Source: Rhodamnia argentea (lineage: Eukaryota > Streptophyta > Magnoliopsida > Myrtales > Myrtaceae). From it: 64,000 bases of DNA. Location of the stretch: contig NC_063157.1 of the NCBI RefSeq assembly GCF_020921035.1, positions 5,080,501 through 5,144,500 of the forward strand. The letters are read 5' to 3'. Shown here piece after piece: positions 1-11,624 of the stretch; the first letter of the stretch is position 1; each line of letters begins with the position of its first letter. The notes under the pieces are model-generated. The model made no database searches and was not told the origin of the DNA. It saw only the letters and a program-made list of their open reading frames with translations. Position numbers and translations under genes: made by a program.

Positions 1-529
1 TCTTTTTATTATATACCACCGCTGCCATTACAATGTGAACCCGTGAGAAGCAACCTCCAAAACTCGAAGAAGATTAACAAAATGAAAAAACCATCTTTGC
101 CTTCATCCTTCGTCGTTTTCGCAAGACTTTGATAGTCAGTTCGATAAAATACGCATGTACGACAACGACGAAACCAGTGGACAACCTTATTGTCTTTTTA
201 TTTAATTCCTGTTGCTCATGATACTTTCTTTTTTTTTTCCTGATCGATTGCAATAAACCCACGTTTTAGAAAAACATTAAATTAATAATATATATATATA
301 TATTTTTTTTTAATGAGCTGCGTTTGTTTTTTCGTACCCACCCCGGTTCATACCTTTCTCGGATACCAGAAAGAAAACTATTTGCCAAGAAGGAAAACAG
401 ATGAGATTTGTCCGGTGTTAGATTTTTTTGAGAGTACACTGGTTTTCAATATTCGAATCTTTTGCTTCAAGAAACCGCCTGGCAGACACATTGGAGTTTC
501 AACACGTTTTTTTTTTTTTTTTGGACCCC

Positions 530-925
530 ATTTCTCTGTACCCTTTCTCGCTGGAGAGATACCTTCGATGATGTTGTGACGATAATGGTAAATCGATTAC
601 TATGCAATAAGATCGAAGCTCATGAATGCTTGGACGAGATTGATACTCGGTATTGTGTTTTCTTACGTAGCGTTAGAGACCAAATCCAATCTCTTTTTTA
701 CCTTAGAGACACTCCGGATGGTATCGTGGAAATGACCGCAACACGATCGCCGCTATGCGGCACGATCGAAGTTCGCAATTATGTTTCCTAACACAGCATT
801 AGAGACTGAATTCATTCGATTTCTTTTTTTTTTTACCACTTTCTGCTATAGAGAGAGATACCCACGATGATGTCGTGAAAATAACCGCAAAAGGGTTGCC
901 ATGCAAGATGATCGAAGTTCGCAAG
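530..925 (+). repeat. Three degenerate tandem repeats, ~130-150 bp period
   Basis: Three successive copies share the same order of words: a T-rich run, a 'TTTCT.CT..AGAGAGATAC'-like segment, a 'GATGATGT.GTGA' segment, then 'GATCGAAG.TC'. The last word recurs at about 613, 764 and 911, and a 'GC.TTAGAGAC' word sits between units at about 670 and 799. The units have diverged considerably. No coding frame runs through all three. Origin unknown; it may be remnants of a larger satellite or of a transposon's internal repeats. Confidence 0.6.
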
Positions 926-1587
926 TACTCGCCAATTTCGAATCGTAGAAGGATATTGTCACAAACGATTCTGGAAAAGAATATTATCTCATACATATCT
1001 TCTTTGCATTGTTTTCTCCTTTTCCGGCGATCTTCTATGACATGATTGTTAGATGGTGAGCAATCTCACAATCATCATCTTGCAACCAATCCTTAGATGA
1101 ACAGCTTTTAGAGCACGCTAGTGTTGAAAACTCTCAGTCCCACTAGAACTGTGTGGATGCAAAAGAAGATGAAGGTTCCGGGTGTCAAGGCACTTGTCGG
1201 CTTAAATTAACCCTTTGAAATAGTGTACAAAAAACAAAAAAAAGGGACATTGGAAAATGAGAGAGAAAATTTTGTGCTCATTCGTCCGTTCCTAGCTCAA
1301 TTATTTGCAAATTCGTCCATGATTGGGGAGCTCCCACTAGCACTAGAAGCGCACCGATTGCGTCATTTACTACGACTTCGTGACTAACGCACACAATCAT
1401 TATTGACCGATGAGTTCGTTGGTCTATTTATTTATATAAAAATAAAAGAGAGAGAGAGAGAGAATCAAATAATTCACGGGGACACACATATTTCAACCTA
1501 GCTCTAAAGATCAAGAGCGTAATGGAAAGGGTCCTGTAATGTCTCATGTGTGTTGGAAACGAGATGTGCACGTACATAGGGATAACT

Positions 1588-1902
1588 GTCTAAAAAGTCC
1601 TAGACATATTTACGATGGCTACTTCGATCCCAAATCTTTCAATTGTGTCAGTTTAATCTTAAACATTCTGAAATTTTGTCAAATTAACCATGCTCTTATT
1701 ATTAAATGACGATATTGACAAATCATCAGAAGGTTTGGGACTAAATTGACAAATCGTCCAAAATGTTTAAAACCGCACCGACACAATTGAAAAGTTTATG
1801 ATCGACTTGACAAATCATCAAAGGGTTTTGGATAAAATTGGCATAATTGAAAGGATTAAGATTGAATTGACTGCCTTATGGTAAATTTAGGATTTCTTGG
1901 AC
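1588..1902. mobile_element. MITE-like inverted-repeat element, family A
   Basis: The left end (GTCTAAAAAGTCCTAGACAT) matches, with mismatches, the reverse complement of the right end (GTCCAAGAAATCCTAAATTT). The interior is built of the recurring phrase 'aaattgacaaatc.tc.aaa.gttt' in both orientations, so the whole element can fold back on itself. A better-preserved relative lies at 25373-25720 and a fragment at ~46070-46165 and ~60765-60860. There is no coding capacity. I could not identify a clear target-site duplication, so the superfamily is open. Confidence 0.55.
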
Positions 1903-3609
1903 AAAGTATCTCCACATATCTATGTTGTATCACTGCAAGGATTGATGTCGATGCATGGTTGTCTTGATTCATTGGGAGGTAGTGCACTTGTCGTGGTTTG
2001 GATAAGGACATAGTGGGGTCGACACCGGCGACTGTGATTTAAAATTTTAAATTCCACCATGCGGGTTCTTCTAGATGAGACCAAAAAAAGAAGAAGAAGA
2101 AGAAGAAGAAATTTTTGAGTAAATTTTTCGGCTTTACTTTCATTTTAAAAAGGCAAAAAAAAAAAAAAAAAAGGAATTTCCGATGGTGGAACCCAAGTTC
2201 TCAAGCGAGTGTTTAAGCAAATTTAATGTTTTTTTTTTCCATTTTTAAAAATTACTTGTGTGATCATTTGGTGAGCTATTGATGGACCTTAGATTGGTGG
2301 TTCAAAAAGCGTCCGACAATTATAGTTGTTGTCACTGTTTTTTTTATCTTTCCAGTGGCCATCTGCCCTATTCTGCTTTAGTCTCGATCTATTGTGGGAC
2401 AAGCCACTCTCTGAAGATTAAAAGTGAGGTGTAATCGACACTTCTACGGAAGTAGAGAATTACATGGGACACGCCCTCACGGATGACATGTTTTTTGGGA
2501 ATTTATTACGTCAGCACTGGCCGGAAATATTTGGACCCTTGTAGTAGCCAGTGACCGTTCGATATATGCATCATCATAAGCCTCTCTGCTCGTGGCATTA
2601 GCTATTCTCGATTTGTCAATTCATTCGCTTGCGGCACGTCGGACGGACTGCGATGACCATGCGCCTATGGATATACTGGGTAGGCGTGAACCGAATCAAA
2701 TATTACGGAGCGGGTGCAGATTCTTATGATAGCGCTCGAAGGGACGGTTGCTTTAGTCGCCCCTTCCCACCCTTTTATAGCTATAAACATTTTTTTTTCC
2801 ATTGCCAATTTATCAATTTTAATGCGGATTTTTCGTTTCTCTTCGATCCATAAAACAAGCATTAACTCACCGTCAGGAACGGACAAACCCTCCGGTGTGT
2901 GAAATCTCCATGGAGTCGCCCCCATCCACGAAATTCTCTTCGTTTTTTTCCTAATTGGGGTAGCATCGACCCCATTATCTGGTTTGCTGTCGGTCAGGAT
3001 CAGCTCGACCATGCAATGTCTCCCGACCATCGGATCGATCGATCCGGATGCGCACGATGTTTCGACCGTCGTGCCCCAGCCTCTTTAATGGTGATGCAGT
3101 GTGTGGTCCTAGGGACCACGAGCGACGAGCTCGGTTCCTCATATTTGTGCCCTTTTTTTTCTCTCCGGCAATCTCTCGCCTAACATGCTGAGATGAGAGC
3201 GGAGTTTGTAGTTCTCGAGAGAGTTACCAGATCCACGAAACTGTGCCCGTCGAATCTCCTTCGAGTCGAGCATGCGAATCGACGGGCACTGTCGAGATGC
3301 TTAATGATTAAACAAGTCCCAACTCATCGAATCGAAATGTTCAGATACCCTTGTCGTTGCAAGGAAACGACAGCAACTCTGAAAATAAACCCATTGTCTG
3401 CCCTCATCAACCACCCTTTCATAAAAGAAGGAACGAACTTTCCCCCACCTAGTCTTTAGCATGAACTTCACATGTTAGAATCCGAAAACAGCCTCCAATA
3501 ACAACCCTACACAAGTACCGGTCAATAGCGCATATCCTCCTATCAACAGGCTCTATTCCTTTACATATCCTAACTTTTGCTTCTTTACCTGTAAGGCAAG
3601 ACACAAACC

Positions 3610-5214
3610 ATGATCTTCACTTTCATTGCATGGCAGACTCTCAGTACTGCCTTCTTCTTCACAGTCCTCTACTTCCTTCATGTGCTCAACGCCAAGTTCT
3701 TTCAACAAGCCGTCACCTTCTCCGGCCATGGCCCACCAAGCTACCCCGTCATCGGGTGCTTGATATCCTTCTACAAAAACAGGCGCCGCCTTTTGGACTG
3801 GTACACCCAACTCCTGTCCCAATCCCCGACCAACACCATCGTCGTGCGGCGGCTGGGCGCCAAGCGCACCGTTGTGACGGCGAACCTGAAGAATGTCCAG
3901 TACATGCTCAAGACCAACTTCAAGAACTACCCAAAGGGCAAACCGTTTACTGAAGTATTGGGTGATTTTCTCGGGCATGGCATTTTCAATGTGGATGGAG
4001 AGCTATGGCGAACTCAGCGCAAGCTCGTGAGCCATGAATTCAGCACCAACTCGCTGCGGGAGTACGTGATGAACACGTTGCGCGAGGAAGTTGAGAACCG
4101 GTTGTTGCCGGTCATGCAGTCAGTATTGACAGAAAACAAGGCAGTGGACTTGCAGGACCTCCTAAAGAGACTTACATTCGACATGATATGCAAGGTCTCG
4201 TTGGGGACTGCTGAGCAACACCGTTCGCTGGATCCTACGTTCCCCATTTGTCCGCTTGCCGAAGCTTTCGACGTGTCATCGGAGATCTGTGCTCGTCGTG
4301 GGGCCGCCACTCTGTCTCTCTCGTGGAAGATCAAGAGATTGATCAGAGTCGGGTCAGAGCGGAGGCTGAAGGAAGCGGTCCAGGAAGTCCACGTGTTTGT
4401 GTCACGAGTGATTAGAGACAAAATCAGGGACATGAATGAAAGAGCAGCTTCTGGCAATGACGATCTCCTCTCTCGCCTGATCTTAGCAGGGCATGATGAG
4501 AGAACGATAAGAGACCTTATGATAAGCTTCATAATGGCGGGAAGAGACACGACTTCGGCCGCCATGACATGGCTTTTCTGGCTGCTTTCTCAACATCCAA
4601 ACATAAAGCAAGACTTGGTGAGAGAGGTCGAACTTGTAGTGAAGAAGAGAAGGAGCAACTTGGACTATGAATCGCTTAAGGAATTGAAGCTGTTAAATGC
4701 ATGTCTACTGGAGTCCATGAGGCTCTACCCGCCCGTGGCCTGGGACTCCAAGCATGCCGTCGAAGATGATGTTTTGCCTGATGGCACAATCGTGAAATCA
4801 GGAGATAGGGTAACTTATATCCCTTATGGGATGGGAAGGATGGAACAGCTGTGGGGGAAGGATTGGTTTGAGTTCAGACCGAACCGGTGGCTTCTCGAAC
4901 CGGAGAAGGGCGGGACCGGAGAAATAAGGAAGATGTGCCCGTATAAATACCCGGTTTTTCAGGCGGGGCCGAGGGATTGCATAGGGAAGGAGATGGCTTT
5001 TATTCAGATGAAGTATGTGGTAGCTTCAATTCTGCGCCGGTTCGACGTCGAACCGGTGAATCAAGGTTGTCCAGTTTTCGTGCCGTTCTTGACAGCCCAC
5101 ATGGCTGGCGGCCTCCCAGTCAGGATTCGAAAAAGAAACATTTCTAAGCACGATGGCAATGAATTTGCCCGATTGATCGGAGCAAATGCTCCCGATTTTA
5201 GATCATTGGGTTAA
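3610..5214 (+). CDS. CYP94: Cytochrome P450, CYP94 family (CYP94B-like)
   Basis: A single-exon microsomal P450 of 534 aa. It starts with a hydrophobic N-terminal anchor (about residues 5-28), followed by a 'GPPSYPVIG' proline-rich hinge. The I-helix oxygen-binding motif AGRDTT is at 310-315, the K-helix ExxR at E368-R371, an 'FRPNRW' PERF-type motif follows, and the heme loop FQAGPRDCIG has its Cys ligand at about residue 457. The Ala-Gly-Arg-Asp-Thr-Thr I-helix, the PYGMGRME segment and the intronless structure are typical of CYP94. In plants CYP94 enzymes omega-hydroxylate fatty acids, and the CYP94B/C branches oxidise jasmonoyl-isoleucine at C12. The branch is my reading of the 'VTYxPYGMGRMExxWGKDW' stretch and is less sure than the family. 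About 20 residues extend past the usual C-terminus. The first in-frame ATG gives a full-length anchor. Confidence 0.95.
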   Translation: MIFTFIAWQTLSTAFFFTVLYFLHVLNAKFFQQAVTFSGHGPPSYPVIGCLISFYKNRRRLLDWYTQLLSQSPTNTIVVRRLGAKRTVVTANLKNVQYMLKTNFKNYPKGKPFTEVLGDFLGHGIFNVDGELWRTQRKLVSHEFSTNSLREYVMNTLREEVENRLLPVMQSVLTENKAVDLQDLLKRLTFDMICKVSLGTAEQHRSLDPTFPICPLAEAFDVSSEICARRGAATLSLSWKIKRLIRVGSERRLKEAVQEVHVFVSRVIRDKIRDMNERAASGNDDLLSRLILAGHDERTIRDLMISFIMAGRDTTSAAMTWLFWLLSQHPNIKQDLVREVELVVKKRRSNLDYESLKELKLLNACLLESMRLYPPVAWDSKHAVEDDVLPDGTIVKSGDRVTYIPYGMGRMEQLWGKDWFEFRPNRWLLEPEKGGTGEIRKMCPYKYPVFQAGPRDCIGKEMAFIQMKYVVASILRRFDVEPVNQGCPVFVPFLTAHMAGGLPVRIRKRNISKHDGNEFARLIGANAPDFRSLG

Positions 5215-6151
5215 TGTAACATCGCATTATTCCCTTTTTTTTTTTTGGGTACCCCATAACTCGTCTTCGAGCTGCAACTGACTGCTCTCCGAGACGCGGA
5301 GCCCTTTCCCCTGTGCAGAAATTTATCGTAATATCACGGAGCGATCTTATTGTTATTTCTGTGCATACGTGACAGTGGAGTCGTGTTACTGTTACATTAG
5401 TTCACCCGGTTAAGGTTGCGTTCGTCAGATCAACCACCCTCAATATCAAGCATGCTGTGGATGATGTGTCTCAGGTGCCAGTTCAACTATGTGTCATCCA
5501 GGGGTAGGTTATGATTCGTTGCCCAAGTACGTTTTCGGTCTCAAGATGTCAGAAAGCCAAGTTGGATTTTTCTAGAGAAGGATAGAGGGCACATGGGCTT
5601 TTCGGGGAGGATAAGTTCACGTGGGAAAGATTTTCCAAGCGATAAGATGGTGAACGGAGACGAAGCACTTTTTTTTTGTTTAGTATTATCACGGATTTCC
5701 TGTATTAACTGTTGTAGGACCTCTTTCATTATTCAACTGTCTCTTCTACCTTTCTTCCTTTTATTATTATCATCATCAATTGTTGTTTTTTTTTTTTTTT
5801 TGGACGATGGATGAGGTGTCGCTAGCTGAACGCATGATAGAAAAAATTTGAACAGAGATCGTTCCTCTATCCACTTAGACGCCGATCTATATAGATAGAT
5901 TAAACCACGCAAGCTTGGGACCTTCTATAATGACTTTTCACCAAACTGTGCATTCTTGACCCGTGTTTTTCTTTTCCCTTTTTGCCAAGCATTCTTTTTC
6001 TGGACTTAGCTATGCATGCTTGTGGAAAAGATAATACATGTTAACTACTAAAGAAGGGAATCGCTAACCCTTAGTTCTCCATGGAGTGATGGAAGGATGA
6101 AGTCGCTCGTATAATTACAAGCTTCACGCTCAGCGTTGGCAGGAATGACTT
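5215..6151. other. Intergenic DNA between P450 and FIGL1
   Basis: The 3' ends of two convergent genes, the P450 on plus and FIGL1 on minus, face each other here. I see poly-T tracts (about 5230-5246 and 5788-5801) and no coding region, RNA gene or clear transposon. Confidence 0.6.
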
Positions 6152-9100
6152 CTAAAGCGATAAGCTCCCAAATTGCTTGTTCCATTCCTCATAGATGCCA
6201 AGTTCGCTAATGGAAACTGAGGGCCTAACTTCTTGCAATGCGTTCTCAAAGTCCTATATTGATTCAGAAAGTGAGTCAAACTATGCCTCTTACGATGTTG
6301 GGCAAGTACTTGTGTGGCAGTGGTAGCTGTGCATGTAGTTACCTGAAGGGTTACTGGACGCATATCCTCCTTTCTCAGCTTCGTGATTTCTATTCCCTGT
6401 ATGAGTGCCTCTCTCAGGGGACCCATCGATGCATCTTTTGCCAAATTCTTCATGTCCGATCCTGAATACCCTGAGAACTAGTTCTAGGTGTGTAAGGACA
6501 AATATCCCAAACAAAACTCGGAAGTTCTCCTGACTCAATGGCATGCAGCAAACAGTTAACTAACTCAGGTTTGGGTTTGTTATAGCTATTACCCTTTGTC
6601 AGGTTGCATATGATATTGATATCCTCACTCGAAAGCTTGAAGAGACCATCCTTCTCTAGTAAATTACGTACAATCCAAGCCCTTGCTTCTTTACATGATA
6701 TAAAAAAAGGCAGTTAACTCCGCCTTACAGTATGTTCAGAAAAAAAAAAAAAAATACAGAAAGCCAACACAAGTATGAGAGGCACCTGATGAAGGGAGGG
6801 GAATATAGAGTCTTTTGGTCAGTCGCCTCCGTGCTGCTTCATCAAGTTCTTGAGGTCTGTTAGTTGCTCCTGATTATATAAGAAAAAAGCATATCATCCC
6901 AATCCATTTTCAATATATTGTGCAAAAAAGAACTCACAACATCATGTGTAAATATGTCAGAATAGAAGGCTAAGAGCGATTGAACATGAGAAGTGAATTG
7001 ATGAGGAAGTTGGTAATGCAGTGTGCCTTCACCAAGATCCACTGTAATGTGGAAACCTATTGCCATACTTTAGTATGGTGTATTACTTTCCATTGCATTT
7101 ATATTTACAACAAAAACTAAATCTCAAAGAGTTTCAAATTTAACATAGAATATCCCGCTTTTTATACCAGCCTCACATAACCTACAGTGTTTTGAGACGA
7201 GTAGCATTTTCATTCTACATATCAGAGGGATCCACACTCTAGGAGGCCTCGAGCTAAAGAACAAACTGATTAAGTAACAACTCATTACATAAAGAGTAAA
7301 CTGAAAAATTCACCAAACTTGTTTTGCACATTCACCATCATCTAAAAAATGACCACTAGCCCCTGCTCTTCGAAGATTTCACTAATTTTTTTTGCTTTTG
7401 GAAAGTGAAATTCACTACAGCCGAGGAAGGTAGAAACATTTGGCAATAGTATCAACTATTTAAAACATGGGACTGCCAAACCATGATGCTTGCAAGTTTC
7501 AGAATGACAAGCACGAATTTTGTCTATCCTCTACAACCGTGTAATCGATTTAATTGGTTGTTGACATTAATTTGTGGTCTTACTACATACTTCAGACTTC
7601 AGTTTTCAAGCAATCCTAATTGAGGCATCCATTTAATTCGCTCATTCCTAAATGTTTGACCTTCCTGATTAGACAATAGCATTTTGCCCCCTCTTATAAA
7701 TACAACGACAATGCACCAAACCACCTAAGATGGTAAAGCAACGAGCAATCAAATGTAGTTAAATCAAGCCTTCTAAAGCAATTGTGTTTCGGGGAATATA
7801 CTGTCTTCAAATTCAACAGCAGGCAATTTTAGACTATGTTAAGGGTCTCACTAATACCTATTAGAAGAATTTGCTCACTGCCGCTATCAAAGCCTTCCAT
7901 TTCGATGAGGAACTGCGTCTTGAGGCGTCTGCTTGATTCATGTTCCCCTTCCGACTTCCGCTGCAACAATTTATAGAGTTCAATGAAGTTCTTGTTTCTG
8001 CCACTAACTATAGCAATTAACCTTAATTGCTTGAGCGCATTTTTTACTTCGTGCATAATCAGAGTATCTCAATTTAAAGACATACATAATCTTTCTACCC
8101 CGCTCCTATAATCCAGTAAACTCGTGCAAACACCAAAATGAGCATCTATATGATCCCTTCCAGGCTTGTCAAGGGTGATAAGAATACATCTTACCTGAGA
8201 AAGAAGAGAGTCTATTTCATCAACAAATATTACAGCAGGCTGGCGACAATGTGCAACTCCAAAAAGCGCGCGTACCAGTTTTTCACCTTCACCAATCTAA
8301 AAACACAATAAAAGTTAGAATTCTTATTTTGTAAATGCTTCTTCGCTTCTGGTCTATCATACATGCAAAACAAAGAGTAAAACCAAATCCAGCTAAAAGA
8401 CATACCCATTTGCTTGTTAATGAACTGGCAGATATGTAAAAGAAAGTTGCTTTTGCCTCTCCAGCTATAGCTTTGCCAATCATTGTTTTCCCTGTGCCCT
8501 AAACGGGCAAAGCATTATATACACAATTTCATTACATAAAAGTATCCATCCACCATATAGAATAGTATAATTCATACCGGAGGACCAAACAGAAGAAGAC
8601 CTCTTCCTGGAGAACGACATCCTTTAAAAATGTCAGGACGTAATAAAGGCCATATGACCATTTCTGTCACACACTTTTTAGCATGCTCCAGTCCCGCTAC
8701 AAAATTATCCAGCAGTGCGAGCATATTATAACAAATTCACACACTATGAAGTGAAAAAAGGACTCAAATCTGTTTTTCTCATTTCTCGTAAAGACAGGAA
8801 TGTTACATCTCATATTACCTATATCGTCCCAGCGAACATTAGGATCCCGATCCATAATCTCATTACTAATATGTTCAATGAGACGAGGTTCTAAGTTCCT
8901 CAATTTTTCTGGAAGCTCTCCATCAGGACCACAGAGCATTTCCAAGCTGTATAATGCAATAGAATGCAATAGGAGATTACTATCATGCAATAGAAAGAAC
9001 AAGGCTGCTAAAACTTTTTGATCCTTGAGCTAGGAAAATCAGAGATGACAGAGTGTTTCTTCAAAAACCAACCAGTTGATCACAGTTCTCTACAAAGAAC

Positions 9101-11624
9101 ACACGTGTGGCAAGCGTACTTTATGAATGAAAAAGTTAAAGATACTTATAAATGGCTAGGAGTGGCACTGTGTGCTATTAACCTACAAATTACAACCTAT
9201 TTATGAACTTACCATCTCTTTGTGGAGTCATCTATTCCATCATCAGACTTTCCTGCAACTCGTGAAGTCATATTTCCCATGCTATTTCCATTGGATCTGA
9301 TGGGGGGAATAAAATTACCCCGAACACCACGCCTTATGGAACCATACGATCTCCCTCCATAGCCCCTACCAATGGAATCACTTTGGGGAGACAGAGAAGC
9401 ACTAGGTGATCCTGCCAAACCATGCCTTCGCCTTGCCTCCATTTCCTATAGGCCAAAAAGCTTATGTAACGGGTGGCTCCATGTGACCACACATACAGAA
9501 GACTACTTAATCCATTACCCACAATTAGCGAAAGAAGTTTTGTGGCCAAACCTGATAAACTTGTCACACCTTTTGTCATTATAAAACTTTGAACACACAG
9601 TTACATTCTTGATCTAAATAGCCAATTTTTATCTGGCTGCATAGAACAAAATCCAAACTGTTTCATGCCTCAAGTAGCATGAAATAAAATTTTGATTAAA
9701 ACTCTTTCCAGCTACATCATGTCCATCATAAAAATAGGCATCCACAGGGTATAATATGTTAATGTGAAAGGACTTCACATACAATAGGCAAAGTCCCACT
9801 GAAAATAACTTAAGGAAAGTGATAACAATTTTTCTCTTTTAGAATTTTTTTCCACCAGCGCTTGTCGCAAGGAAGATTAAGCATTACAAGCATAATCATT
9901 TCATAGGATGGTTCCATCTCATAAAATAATGTGTGGAGCTATGCCTGACATCATTTTCACAATAAATGAAATGCATTCCTTCCAAATAAGAAAATAATCC
10001 TGTCTGTAGTAGATAAAGAAGAAAAAAATAATAGTTCGACAGGCTAACTATCTTACTAAAAGAGAAACAAACAGGAAGATACCAATTTGGCTCTTGCAGT
10101 CACAAATCCATTGCCAGCCACATCACCATTAGATTCTTCATCATTGGATGGCGACTTCCCAAAATCATTCCCAGGGTTACTTATTTCCATGTGAACACGC
10201 TTTGCCCCAAAAGCATTATCGTGAGATCTCTCTTCTTCGACCTTTGGAAATGGCGAAAGAATAGTAGTCTTGGAATGGCTGCAAATAGGATGGGGCTTAT
10301 CTAAAATGACACAATCCTCAGAGTTATTACTCCTGGAAGTCAGAGAATTCTTGCAGGGGATGGTGCTCTGTCTAATAAGGTTGTTTCCATACAAAGATGC
10401 CAACTTTGCTTGTTTCAGAATTTTGGCTGTCTTATCTAACTTGTCCTTCCTATCAAACTGGTCATCCTGAGAGGAAGAACAAATTTTATTAGACATGATT
10501 GATCTTCATCATTGAGTGTATTAGCAACATTTTCATCATGTAGGGATTAAGCACGGTTATCTTTAATTTCCAAAGTTTGTAAAGATAACAAAATGAGAGG
10601 ACACGCACACCGGAATAACGTACATCATCGTTTCATACCATTTGTTTCGAATCTCCATTGGAATGCTGAAGAAGAGCACGAAAGTATGCTGACTGTTTTA
10701 ATTTCTCCATGTCAATGCCACCCTTCGAGCCAAAAACACTACCAGGAGCTCTGTCTGCCAATTGAAATGCTCGGCTGAAGGTAGACAATCCATCACGAAG
10801 AGTACAGAACAGACAAGTAGTGAGCATTTATTAAATTACACCATCCTTCCAAAGTATTAGAAATTTGACAGTTTTCCAGTGCCATTGCTTTCCTCACTAC
10901 TAGAAAACGAACTTTGATCGGGGTGATGTCCAACCTTCACAAACCATCCGAATGACTAGGGGCTGAAGTGGAAGTGAATTTGTGCTTTATAGCGAGCATA
11001 GCTTTTACTTAAATATTCCACCAGAATAGTGAAAGACATCGGAATGTAGAATCAGATTTAGGTTCTATAAAAGCTCAAACAGTCAACACAGGAAATAGAT
11101 TATACAGTGAATTTATCTTCTGTGCAATCAAGTAAACTAATCCAGGTCAATTAGCTCCACGTCCTTTTGACAACGAGCAATCAAGCGCTGTCCAACGCCT
11201 TTCAAATCAAGCCTCATTTCCGCTTCATAACTATGTTCCAAGGCTGATTTAGACTCTAACCTAAAGATTGACGAACGGAAAACACATTGCACGTCGGAAG
11301 TGTAAACATCTACAACAAACGATCTAGAGAGAGAGAGAGAGATAGAGAAAGAGGCTACCGATCGGAGTCAGGAGTGAGGGCCCGGCGAGCGGCGTCGAGC
11401 TTCGCAGAGGCCTCGCGGCGGATAGGGCGGATGAAGGCGGCGTCCACATCAGTTTGAGTCTGGGAGTCGAGGAAGCCAAGGAGGCGGAGCGAGAGGATCT
11501 GAGCGGTGGAGAAGTCGCGGCGGTCCAGAGCGAGGTCGGCGCCGAAGAGGAGAGAGTGGAGGCGGTTCAGCTTCTCGTCCACTTCCTTCCTCCAGCACGC
11601 ATTCGTCTCCTCGGATTTCGCCAT
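6152..11624 (-). CDS. FIGL1: FIGL1 (fidgetin-like 1) AAA ATPase, 13 exons
   Basis: Reconstructed exons, in transcription order: 11624-11359, 10774-10639, 10466-10083, 9445-9213, 8946-8819, 8696-8578, 8498-8406, 8296-8195, 7960-7858, 6869-6786, 6688-6593, 6470-6343, 6253-6152. All introns are GT-AG, phases agree, and the sum is 657 aa plus stop. The N-terminal ~90 residues ('[20 protein letters not shown]') match plant FIGL1. The middle is low-complexity and Ser/Gly/Arg-rich. The AAA module begins with '[17 protein letters not shown]', with Walker A GPPGTGKT at 420-427, Walker B VIFVDEID at 475-482, and sensor/Arg-finger '[16 protein letters not shown]'. It ends with a Vps4-type C-terminal helix, '[10 protein letters not shown]'. 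In Arabidopsis FIGL1 works in the nucleus with FLIP, restrains RAD51/DMC1 strand invasion and limits class II crossovers. The gene appears intact. Intron 9 (~1 kb) is the largest. Intron 1 starts with a CT-rich run. Confidence 0.96.

Larger units (their letters stand above)
1..3609. other. Intergenic DNA upstream of the P450 gene
   Basis: No gene that I can support. It holds an AT run near 289-302, a set of three degenerate direct repeats (~530-925), a short GA microsatellite (~1447-1462), a MITE-like inverted repeat (1588-1902), an AAG run (~2088-2110) and several poly-A/T tracts. The longest open frame, about 121 codons on the minus strand at 2665-3030, has no recognisable domain and no splice context, so I treat it as chance. 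The last few hundred bases should hold the P450 promoter, but I see no single convincing TATA box. Confidence 0.6.

Noticed and set aside
2665-3030. A 121-codon open frame on the minus strand
   Set aside because: It has no recognisable domain, and opposite-strand frames of similar length overlap it. It has no splice or leader context.
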